64,000 nucleotides of DNA from Ascaris suum (taxonomy: Eukaryota; Nematoda; Chromadorea; Rhabditida; Ascarididae): assembly GCA_013433145.1 (NCBI GenBank), contig CM024180.1, forward strand, positions 7,382,001 to 7,446,000. Reading direction: 5' to 3'. The notes under the pieces are model-generated. The model saw only the letters and a list, made by a program, of their open reading frames with translations. It was not told the DNA's origin and did no database searches. Position 1 is the first letter of the stretch, and each line of letters opens with the position of its first letter. The position numbers and the translations under genes are program-made. Below, piece by piece: positions 1 to 20,400 of this stretch.

Positions 1-767
1 GCTACGGCTTTCAAGAACTAGTTTGTTTAATTATAACATCGATCCGATATCAAAAGTAACAATCTTTGGGAAATTTTGTCCTCTCATCCTCTCGGCAGTG
101 CGGAAGGAGGGAACAGACATCTAGTATTTTGGAGGGGACGGGATGTGACTCATTCATGTTTCGAAGCTCTGTTGATGAAATGACACCTATTTATCATCGA
201 AGTGCCGCAAGAATTAATGGAACCTATTTCTTTGGGGTTTTTCCTCCTCTCAGTGACCGGACCATTCTCAAAAAGAATCAAAATAAGAGTGCAAGAGAAC
301 GAGGACTAGGGAGACGGGATCAGATAAAAGCTGTGGCAGAAGACGGCGTTGCTGAATTCAGCACTCAGGATCTGAAATTGCCAAAGTCAAGTTTGCGCAA
401 TTTCAGAACACGGGGGAGGGGAGAGGGATGGAAAGCTTATCCACATCAAGCTGTAGAAAACAGGAAATATGGTCATATCAGCTTGGAGTGGTCAATCAAG
501 TGCTTGATCTTGAGCTAAGTGCTTGAGCGATCGGAAGACTGAGGTCATTTTTCCTTACAGCAAAGCGAAATGATCTCGTTGTAGTACTGAAATAATAGAA
601 AGCATTCTTTCAAGCTGAGCGAATATGACATCAGAGGTGAATTTGAGTGCTCAAACTTGCATATCGTGCAACACTATTGAAGCAATCAGTAAATGGCGAC
701 CTGCATTGGCCATATTTTAAAAGCATTTCAATTCGATTATAACATTTGTGGTGTTTTGTATATTCAG
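1..767. other. Intron or upstream sequence of dpm-1, no recognised gene
   Basis: Sequence preceding the first visible dpm-1 exon, ending in the acceptor tatattcag at 759-767. A 150-codon open frame at 66-518 has no recognisable domain and no splice-site support, so I treat it as chance. It is most simply an intron of dpm-1. Confidence 0.6.
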
Positions 768-4750
<3,983 letters not shown>

Positions 4751-4936
4751 TTCGATATGTTTTCCAATTCATTCCATTGTTGACGAGTCTTTTCCAAGTG
4801 AAATGAATGTATCGCTTTATTCTGCAATTCTTTGAGCATTGTTGACCGCAGCAAATGACCTCTTATATTGGAGGAGGGGGGACACGATTTTTGGGCCCAA
4901 TTAGATGGGAAAGGTATAATGAACACCTGGTAAATG

Positions 4937-4942
4937 AATAAA
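4937..4942 (+). terminator. Candidate poly(A) signal of dpm-1
   Basis: A canonical AATAAA 187 bases after the dpm-1 stop codon, in AT-rich sequence. Position and hexamer fit a cleavage signal; no transcript evidence is available. Confidence 0.45.
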
Positions 4943-6617
4943 GAAGTTGCTAGATGATATCGCGGCTTACTGCAGTGGAGCAGTACGAGATGGGTGGGGG
5001 AAAAGAGCGGGAGGGGATACAGTAGACGTAAATTGTCTGAGGTAGTTATAAGCACAGTAGATTTTACAGTAAGTCGTGACATCGTTCATCGTGTCACATT
5101 AGGTTGCAGAATGAGTATAGCAAACTTTGTCAGGCGGAATTAATGGGCTCACATCCTTAACGTTTATATGCGCCTGTTATTTATTGTGCCTTTGAAATAT
5201 GTGGATTTTATGAACGTTCGTGCTCTGTACTATACGGTTTGGATTGCTCTAATTTAGTTTCAATTGCGCATTAGTGGGTTTTGTCTTCCAACAGCTTTGC
5301 GTTTTTTCTCCAGAATGGGGGATCACAGGTGAACACAACGATCACATGAGGTTTCATTAACGAAACCGGAAGAAGAAGTGCGAAGTGGCTTGCAGCATTA
5401 ATGAAGCAGAATGTGCAGACGAGATGAAAAATTTATATCATATTCGTGGTGCAAAGTTCAAAGGGATTCTCTTTTATTTATGGTTCATGGTGGGTTCAAG
5501 TAGAATTCAATTACCTGCGGTGAGAAATATACGGAAATGTATATATTAACAGTTTGAAGTTTGTTTGATATCATAAAACCTGTCGTAACGTGTGCCATGT
5601 GCATTGTTGAGAGGGTAGGAAATGGTTGCATTTGGAAGAGTAAAGGTTTTTCATGCAAAAAGCGGTACCTTTGAGGATAGGTGACAAAAATTAGTGGGGA
5701 GAAGTATATGAAAACGCTTTAGAATAAAGACTTTATTAAGGTCGGTATAATCTTTGCGGTATTAAAACAAGGGGTGGTGTATTGTTTCGGATTTTGTGCG
5801 CTTGTTTTTAACAAACTCGACTGATTATAAACAATTGAGGTAGTTTCCGTCCAGGTATTTAATAAGAGGTATCAAGTCTGATTTGAATTGTGGACTTTTT
5901 TGCCCAGGTAATTTTAGGCATGCATCCAGGTAATGGTCATTTTGCAATAGTGGACGGTGCTCAGCGCATGGATTATCAGTAATACTGTGATATTATTGCA
6001 GGTATTTTTTAATTTATTCTAAAACAAACACATATGTGAATACTGTTGTAGTGCTGCTGAAAAGTGTGAACTTTGAGAAGCATAGATGAGGGTTTATAAT
6101 GTGTTCTATGCAAAGTGGCAATTAATTGTAGCTTAAATACCTTTGTTCATTATGCAAATTATAGCACCGTAACCATTGGTCGTATCACCTGTACTTCTCG
6201 AGGTGAGGTGCTACCTGTCTAAGTTGTAAGCATTATTAAACGGTCCAGTTGATCAGTTGCAGTTCGATTGTTTAATTCGTTTAATGCCAATGCGTGTTGT
6301 TATTGTCACGGTTATTTATGTTTTACTTGATTTTCAATTGCGGTTTTTGACGGTAATACAAAATAAAGTTTTTCGGGATTTATACAGGTATTTTATTACG
6401 AAACATTGGTGAGGAACAACCTTTGCTTGAAGGCAATTAAGGGAAATTAGGCGTAATTTAGTAGGTGCAGTAGAGGTTTGTTGCAGGAAAATATTTTCCA
6501 ATATCAGCATCGGTAGTAAATGAACTATGCATATCGGCTATATACGATATTTCCGTGTTATTTAGATTTCATTTCGTGATACATCTTTATATCATATTTT
6601 CATTCGCGATATTCCAT

Positions 6618-6815
6618 CGATCGGCTTCGCTCACCAAAAGATTGATCTCCTCGATCGGCTTTGCTCAGCAACCGGTCATTTTCTCCGATCGGCTTCGCTT
6701 ACCAATAGATTCTTTTGCTTGATCGGCTTCGCTCACTAATCGGTTGTTTTCCCGCGATTGGCCATGCTCATCAGTCGGTCTTTTTCCTCGATCGACGACC
6801 GATCTTTAGGGATTT
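6618..6815 (+). repeat. 34-bp minisatellite, about six copies
   Basis: The core CGATCGGCTTCGCTCACCAA recurs with copies starting near 6618, 6652, 6686, 6720, 6755 and 6789, a regular 34-35 bp period. The conserved half contains the self-complementary CGATCG; the T-rich second half of each unit diverges more. It is non-coding. Confidence 0.9.
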
Positions 6816-8238
6816 GATTCATGATCGCTCTGTGAAGCGATATGCAAATTGATAAGGACTGATTTGATTGAGGTGATCGTTGGCGTTACGTACTCTCACT
6901 TTATCATCATTGAAATGTTTGTTGCTTAGGTGGGATTACTGATTAATTACCACAGAGAATACGATTGGCGAAAGAGTGGTGGAGGAGGTGTATTAATTGA
7001 ATTTGGAAGCGGATGCAACAAAACAAAAACGAGTATTTTCGAAAATTCAAGTTGGTACGATGCATCGATCCTCTCCCATAATTTGATTGCCAACTTTACA
7101 AACCCCAAAACAACACAATAACAGCACTACGAGGTAAATGAAGCGATGGGGAATGCATTTGTTCCATTATTTTTATTCTTTATAAATAAGAACAATAAGT
7201 CTAAAGTGATAAGCTGCAAAATTGGTGCAATTTATTTGCAGGCGAACTGAAAAGCTCGCCTCGTGATTCTGTTGGCCGCTTTCACATGAGGGTTTTCTTA
7301 ATTTGTGAACTAGATATACGAATGTCATCATACTGTTCGCCGTCGAAATTTGTGATATTGCAATACGGGGCTTAAGTGCTGCATTTTCCAGATTACCTTG
7401 TGCAGTGGCTACCTGCTAGTATTATGAAGGTAATTAGTCTCGAATGTGCTGTCTAAGGAAGCCGTTGAGACAGGAAATCTCGTTATTCATTGGTTGGTTG
7501 AGTTCCGATGATATGTCATCATTGATGTATTTCCTATCCGACAGGCATCAGTTTGTCTCTACGTTGTGCTTTCATACATCTTCCGACGTATATGAGGAGG
7601 AAACCACTCCCTTAATAATAATAGAACACCTGTATAATTCGTTTCCTGGATTCCCATAAAATCTCCATACCTGTATAGTCTACATTATTGCCCAAGTGTC
7701 CTTCTTGCCGTTATTAGCTGTCATTAGTAATTAAATGCATTTCCCGGTTTTTTTTAGTAGAAGTAAACATTCATCCAACGAATAATTTTTCAGTGAATCT
7801 CAACGATTTCTTTTCAGATATCTTTACGTTTGTATGAAATATTTTTAAAAATTTGTAACATTAACCCAAAATATCCCCGTTATTTCCCGTATACTTTAAC
7901 AATATTTGATATCGATGTATAGGTATGACCCGCATACCGTTACTCTTCCGATGCCTTTCATCGTTCAATAATTACTTTTATGGACTTTTTAAAAAGTACT
8001 TCAATTCGTTTACTTTTATTTACATTTTCTTTTTATTGCAAAGAGATCACTATTACTAGTAATTCCTCTGTTACTATTGACATCTGCGCTCGTCTTTGAG
8101 TTCGCGTCAAGTCGCAGCACTCATCGTTTTCCCTTCGTTCGACTCAACAGTATATTCTGTTTGTTGATTTTATGGGTGGATGAAGTCATCGGTGTCATCC
8201 GTGATGTGGCCCCTCCCACTCCACCTTGCCCAATCTCA

Positions 8239-8423
8239 AGGTTTTATTATGTTGTTATATCCAAAAAAACTTCAGCAACAACAATTCACCCCATCTTCCT
8301 CACCCCCCCCCCCCCCACTTCAACGCCACCTCAACGGTCCGACTGGACGGAATGAGGGGCAGCGGGGTGGGGAAAGTTGTTGTTGCCGAAGTTTTGTTTG
8401 GGTACAACAACATAACAAAACCT
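8239..8423. repeat. Long imperfect palindrome (foldback element)
   Basis: AGGTTTTATTATGTTGTTAT near 8239 is matched in inverted orientation by the block ending near 8423 (ACAACAACATAACAAAACCT). The arms continue inward through a CAACAACAA/TTGTTGTTG segment and a C-rich/G-rich segment to a centre gtccGACTggac at 8337-8348. Similar peptides therefore appear on both strands. A MITE-like or foldback origin is inference; no target-site duplication was identified. Confidence 0.75.
8303..8316. repeat. Poly-C run (14), poly-G on the minus strand
   Basis: Uninterrupted run of 14 C inside the left arm of the foldback element at 8.24-8.42 kb. Confidence 0.9.
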
Positions 8424-9979
8424 TTCACGTGTATAAAGCTAGCTGATGTAAAAAAACCACAAGTGGTACCGTCCCCGACTTCTGCGTACCCCCCGTGTAA
8501 CCCCCCACCTCCCCCCACTTCTGAATATTTCCCACCCATTCGATGCGCACCTCATATTTCGTAATCAAATAGGATCTGTGGACTTTGCTTGTCAATATGA
8601 AGGATTGCAGATGTTGCAGCGCTATTGCCAATGCACTTTCGACTGCCGAATATTTTTTGATGAGAATTGAATTTCGTCTTTGTTGATGAGGTTATCGGTA
8701 CGACTGTGTTCCTAGGTAATAGGTGTGGTTCGGTATAGTCCGTAAAGGCTCTCTCGGCTTGTGAGGGAAGGTACAGGTGGGAGATATGAAGAACTAGGTT
8801 TGCCGGAAAATGGAATTTAACGATGATAAGTACTGTGCAAAGATAGAGCTTAAAAATCTGCGTAATTTACGCAAATTATATTTTTTGAGCTCCATCACTG
8901 TTGTGGCATATGGAACCGACTCATCGCCTGGTAGTAACCAACTCTGAATTGTTCGTTCGGTGTTTATTGTCGTCGGTGATAGGTGACTGCATTTATGCTT
9001 CGAGGATTATGCTTTGTGTGAGGTGACATGGAAGAAAGCTTCGATCCTGCTATTTTCTTACCCGTGTCGGCAAAGGTAGCCGAAACTACAATGACCTGTA
9101 AAGGCGGAGAGCGCTTACTAAACGAGTGGGAGGTTTAAAGTCGGACGACTCAAGGGAGAAAGTGAGGGGGCACTCTCTGTGTTCCCGCCGAAGCAAGTAA
9201 AACGGGGTAAAGACGTCAGTGGGTGGTTGTTTTATGTAGATAAAGAGTAGCGTGAAGTTCTGGATAGGACACTCTCAATATTCATTAATAATTAAGGACA
9301 GCATGACTTACTGGATGGTAACCAAAGGTGTGATTTGCCGGGGAGCTTCGGGAGCAGAAATCACGAGACCCGAATCCGGTCGAGTTCGAGAAATATATAA
9401 AGAATAAGGAATGCTCTTACTATTCATTTATGAAAAGACGATAATCTGTTAATTTTGAGTGCGTAAGTGCTTATTGAAGTGGGCACGGAAATAGGTGTAC
9501 CACATATTACGTAATGTCGTTTGTAAAACTGCAGCTTTTTTCCCAAATTAATTTCCCAAAAAATTGACGTTTTCCCGTTTGAGTAGTAATCTAATAGAAC
9601 ATAATTTTAGGTGGAGAAAGGGGAAAAAATTAAGCGAATTTATTTGTTTGTTTGCTTCGTTCACATTTTAGTCATAAAAATAGGTGTGTTTGAGAATTAC
9701 CTATCCGGTTGTTGTAAAGTTTGTTTACTTTTTTAAAATTAGGTTTTGATAGTAGAGAGTTGTTTAATCGGTGTCCTGTGTTTGCTACTCCCCATAAGTG
9801 AGATCTTAATAAAAATATATCTTAGCCCTCAATGAAGTCATCCTCACATCGTGATCAGGTAAAAATCGATTTCGCTCGAGATCGGTATCCGAGTCGGATT
9901 CAGGCAACACTCCCAAGTTTAGTAATTCTGCCGTAAAATGCTGATACGGATGCAGTTTGTTTGGTGTACCGGATCGGTC

Positions 9980-9989
9980 GTGTTTTCAG
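9980..9989 (+). promoter_or_regulatory. Candidate spliced-leader acceptor of pas-7
   Basis: The polypyrimidine/AG site gtgttttcag ends at 9989, 21 bases before the pas-7 ATG at 10011, with no open coding upstream. In nematodes such a start-proximal 3' splice site usually marks trans-splicing of a leader. Confidence 0.55.
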
Positions 9990-10010
9990 GAAGGGCCAAA
10001 GTGTTGAAGT

Positions 10011-15690
<5,680 letters not shown>

Positions 15691-17440
15691 ATCTAATTTG
15701 TTATAATTGAATTGTTTGTTTATTGTATTCCAATTGATGCTGTAATGATTGGAAGGTTCCTTCTCGGGAAGGAAAGTTTTTCTTTAATTGGGAGACGAGG
15801 GCGACTTGTTTTACTTTCTGCTTTAGTAAGAGTTTGATCGACACCGAGTAATGTTTTAAAAACTCTCAGAAGAGTATGAAATACCGGGAGATTTTTTTTG
15901 CTGAAGTGTTTTTTTTTCAAGTAGTTGGATGTTTGTACGGCATAATGACCGGAAATGGAAAATTTAGTAGGGTGGCTTTGATCGAAGATATGGCACCTAT
16001 TGATGATGGCACTTAGAATAGGTGGAAGTACGGAGGGAGGGTTATATTAGTGGCGAGAGGTTATATGTTGTTCATTTATATGATGGTAATGAAATAAAAT
16101 CCATGGATTAGCGCGCTATGTGCATTTAAAGGATCGCTGTCAAAGAACAGGAAAATTATCTCTTATAAGTTTGTTGTTTTGAAGTTTTGTCTTATCTCTA
16201 AATTTATTTCACTTCTCGAAACGTTCCTTCATTGTAGTCCTTCAACGCCCGCATTGATTGTTTCATCTACACAGGTAAAAAAATGTTTCACTTTTCTGAA
16301 TGAACGCAAATCAGTGGAAATGGTGACACCGGAAATGAACGAAACGACAAAAAAAGTGGCAAAACGCATTTTTATAAGTTTCTTTGGTATTAAATTACTC
16401 CAACCGATGTCCCATCCGTTGAGTGCAATTTTGAAGGAGAAAAGGATGACAGTTGAGGACAATCTTCCAGACACTAACTTTGATAGCTGCGGTGTAAGCA
16501 CTTTACTCTCATATTACCTGCCTCTACCGATGGAAGGATGACCCACGAGTACCGAAGAAACCGTTTATCTCCTGCCTTTATACTTCCGGCACATTGAGAA
16601 AGATACTGTATTCATCCTAGAAATAGATGGACAAAACCGGTGGTGAAAATGCTCGATCACGGGTGCCTGAGGCAAGTCCGGCACATTGCGGAAAGTTGAG
16701 TGAGTATCAACTGCAAGTCAGGTGTAAGTTGATACGGGTGACCTCCGTAGATTGAGGAGATCTAGTATCACTGGTCACCGAAATACATGGTCGCATAAGC
16801 GTGAAACAGGGGAAAGCGGCAGGTACTGTCCACTTAAACGTGAACAGCGCAGGGCATTTTGATGAGAACGATTTTGAAACCTCCCATTGGTGGGACGTCG
16901 TCTATGGAATCTTCATCTCTTCGGTTCCCTTCCCATTGCTTCAGGTCATCTACGTCGCTCACGTCTGGAGCTGTGCTAATATGTTGATGTTATGAACAAT
17001 AATGCTTGGGAAAGATTGAATTCCGAGGGGAGATGGAGCTGGAGCTCGAGGTTTCGTTACTCTATCAGTCGTTGAATGTTGTCCATCACTCAATTTATTC
17101 GGAAATAGTAAAATTGGTCATGAGGATCAGAGTCGACTTTATTTATGAGGTTGCAATATCACGAAGAGTCGTTCTGCACTAAATGATTGCGATAATTTTT
17201 TGATCACCTGAATTTACAAAACAAAGCCGCCGAAGGTGGGAGATTTACCGATGAAACAATTTCGGCAACAAACACACGAGCCTTGTTGGTCTTCGATGCA
17301 TCTGGATTCTTTCTTGCTAGCAGATACTTTTTCCTGAATTTCAACCATGCATAGGTTTTTCGAGGTACTTGCTATAGCAGGTAGAAATAACCGTATGTGG
17401 TTTATGATGACTTGTGATTTAAGATGTGGGATTAAAAACT
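15691..17440. other. Intergenic region between pas-7 and nle-1
   Basis: About 1.75 kb. No recognised gene, apart from an exon-like open frame at 16276-16493 listed separately. AATAAA at 16093-16098 may serve pas-7, about 400 bases from its stop. Confidence 0.55.
16276..16493 (+). CDS. Unidentified exon-like open frame
   Basis: Part of a 120-codon open frame (16179-16541). An acceptor-like ctacacag ends at 16275 and donor-like GTGTAAGC follows at 16494. The peptide between is of ordinary composition (VEMVTPEMNETTKKVAKRIF, then ILKEKRMTVEDNLPDTNF) and unlike the repetitive noise of most intergenic frames here. I recognise no family. It could be an exon of a small unannotated gene, a relic, or chance; the ATG-to-stop frame alone gives a 120-residue product. 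Confidence 0.2.
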
Positions 17441-17445
17441 CGAGG

Positions 17446-17455
17446 AATTTTTCAG
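17446..17455 (+). promoter_or_regulatory. Candidate spliced-leader acceptor of nle-1
   Basis: The acceptor aatttttcag ends at 17455, six bases before the nle-1 ATG at 17462. Such a short leader fits trans-splicing. Confidence 0.6.
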
Positions 17456-17461
17456 ATTTGA

Positions 17462-20400
17462 ATGGAGATCGATGAAGAAGACAATGAGCATCGTATAGGT
17501 ATACGTTTATTCTCGGAAGAGGGTACTGAGTTGAGCGATGCACCGATTGTTGTTGCTCTATCGACAAATACCCAACAGCTTCAGGTATGTCGTTTTCATT
17601 GCCATCGAAGAGTAAGCTTTATCTTTAATGTAGTTTGAAATGGTATACGATTCTATGCTGTAAAATTACCTTTTTATTTATTTTATTGCTCCTAGTATTT
17701 CTAATATTTGCCTATGGGTCAATATGTAGCGAATATAAAAACAATCATAACATCTAAATCGAAACAGATACAATAATATGGGGGGGGGGGGGGTGATTTG
17801 CATAACGGGAGATTGCAGACGGCATCATATATAGATCTCCTTTATGTATATTGCAGACGATATAACTGTTATTGCCTACTTTTGATTGCTTAGTATTGCA
17901 TAGTAATTCGATACCAACGACCCGAACCTTTGATTAGTTGAATTTATTAAGAGATTTGCAGGTATTATGCAATAAACTTTTGGGTAATAGTGATGATCCT
18001 ATACCAATATCATTCCGTTGAAAAATGGAATCGAGATCAGAGAATCAATCGCCGACTCCGTACCACAAGATAAACTCAACGTTGAAAAGGTTTGCTGCTT
18101 CATATGAAGGGGTTTGGATTTTACTGAACTATTGAAGTGTTGCTTAGTGAACAAAGTTCACTAAATATATCATGTCGAAGGTTAAAGGTCAACCCTTTTT
18201 ATTTCATTGTATGGAGTTTACTTTCTGCAGCGCTGATCAGGTCATCGACGATCAAATTTTGAATTTTGCTGGACTAGATAGAGTGGACTTCCTGTTCGAA
18301 GTTTTGCTGGACTTCATCGTTGAAACAATCCAACCCAAACCGTGCCTTGGTTGATCCAGCAAACAGCTTTTGGTAGTTCCCTGCGGTATCTACAGCCAAT
18401 GCTGCCGTCCAGATTGTCATCGTAAGCCAGCAGTTGTGCGATGGTGAAACAAAGGGAGAGGGAGAGTGAGGAGACGGAGATGTTGGAGAGGGAGGGAACA
18501 AGCGGTTAAATTAAATAGTGTATGGCGATTAGGTGTATGAAAATGTGGAATTTTTTTGTAGTATGTCATTTTTTTGTGTTAAGTGCTGAAAATTTCGTTA
18601 TATAAATAATGAATCGAAGCGTTTCTTAAGTGCAATTGCTCTTTTACACAAAGAGGCGACAGGGATCTTCCGTTACTTCTTTGAGAAGGAAGTGTTTTCA
18701 GAATATTGAATTGGTTTATTATCCGGAAGCGGTATTCCGTGTTCGACCGGTTACACGATGTACCTCATCATTGCCCGGTCATGGAGAGCCGGTTATTAGC
18801 ATACAGTTTAGTCCGGATGGCAGGTAGGTGGCTTCTCATCGCCTTAATTTTTTTTATATTATTTCTTTTCTTCGAAAAAAAGCGGCTGGCAAAGATCGCT
18901 GGACATATTGCTTTGGAAGGTTTTTCTGGGGCGAACTTGACACCGGAAGGTTTAATTTTCTTCCTGAAAGCTGTTGTTATTGACATTTTATGCATTCGTA
19001 TGGAAATTGTTATTTTACGTTTCTTTATAAATTGAAGTTTGTTGTTCATTGCTGTTCCAGACGGCAAAATACACAAATTTTGTAGGTACGAAACATAGCC
19101 TCGAGGTGGAATGAGGCGAGGGGGAGTGATTACTGGCAGCATAATAAGAGAGTTGTTTATAGTGAGAAGAAATGGGATTTTACGTTGAAGCAAAGAACAC
19201 CTTACTGACTAGTAGACCAGCGATCTGACCGTTACTCCTCAGTACAGGTCAGAAATCAATGGGGCTTTGAATTTTCTTGTTGAGGAAGAACTCGTCGGCG
19301 ACTCGATCGAACTTGAATAATTTTTTTTCATTCATCCTTCTTCGTTAGCAGATCCCTCTCCGTCCAACCTGGCAATAAATAAAACGTGTATACAATCTGC
19401 TTTGTATTTTATATAGTATGAATTGTTTGGAATGTTTGAATTTCATTAAATAAGAAAGATCGAAAGGCGATCTTTTTGCGATCGGATCAATCAAATGATT
19501 CATGAAAGGTAGTGCTTGCATTGTGTTTCATTCCTTAATTCATATATTACTACTTATAATGTTAAGTGCATCAGCAGAGTGCCTATTGAAGCGTGAAGAG
19601 GGATATTGAAATATGAATTTGATGCTTTAACTGCTCTATCAATTGCGTATAATAAGGCTGCATCGAAACGCCACTTTTGTGAAGTCTGAGCGGGGTCCTT
19701 CAAAAGCTCACAACAATAGAATGTAGTGCAACGCACCTTCAGCTTACTTTGATCCAACTTTTTCTACCTTATAATCTTAAGTTTTTGGAGACGAGACTTA
19801 AAGACGTTCTAAATCCGGCCGCTGAAATAGAATTCCAGTACGGCTCTAACGAGCAGCTCATAAAACGGTTTTAGTGATTTACGAGTCTTGGATGCTCTTT
19901 ATATCTTAGTTTTATTGTAACCGTTGGATATGGCTTGCGACATGTTATCACCAATGAAAACATTTCAGGGGTCTAGCGAGCGGTTCGGGTGATTGCACAG
20001 TTCGATTTTGGGATGTCGATACGGAATTGCCATTGCGGACTTGTAAAGCACACACCAGTGGGTGTTATGTATCGCGTGGTCACCGGATGCGAAAAAACTC
20101 GCATCCGCATGCAAAAATGGACACGTTTGTTTTATTCCTCTCCAATTAAATCTGCTAATTATGTGTGATGATTTGTTGCGGTAATGGTAGACGTGCATTT
20201 CAGCATGCATGGCGATGAACTTTGGAGAACAAGACAGTTATGTTGGGAAAGAGAATAAGTTTAAACTAGAAACGTTGGAAAATAACGACTGGCAGGGAGA
20301 ATATTCAGCCCGTTGAAGCACCCCCCCCCCCCCCCCTGGTCGAATAATCGAGAAGAGGGAAAATTCTTCGGTGAGATTCCCTCATTCAGTTGAAGTAAGT

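Larger units (their letters stand above)
4751..9979. other. Intergenic region between dpm-1 and pas-7
   Basis: About 5.2 kb without a supportable gene on either strand. Open frames up to 112 codons around 8.1-8.6 kb translate a C-rich foldback repeat and are low-complexity. The region contains a 34-bp minisatellite (6618-6815), a long imperfect palindrome (8239-8423) and a 14-base C run. Confidence 0.6.

Noticed and set aside
66..518. 150-codon open frame at the window start
   Set aside because: Low information content and location in probable dpm-1 intronic sequence.
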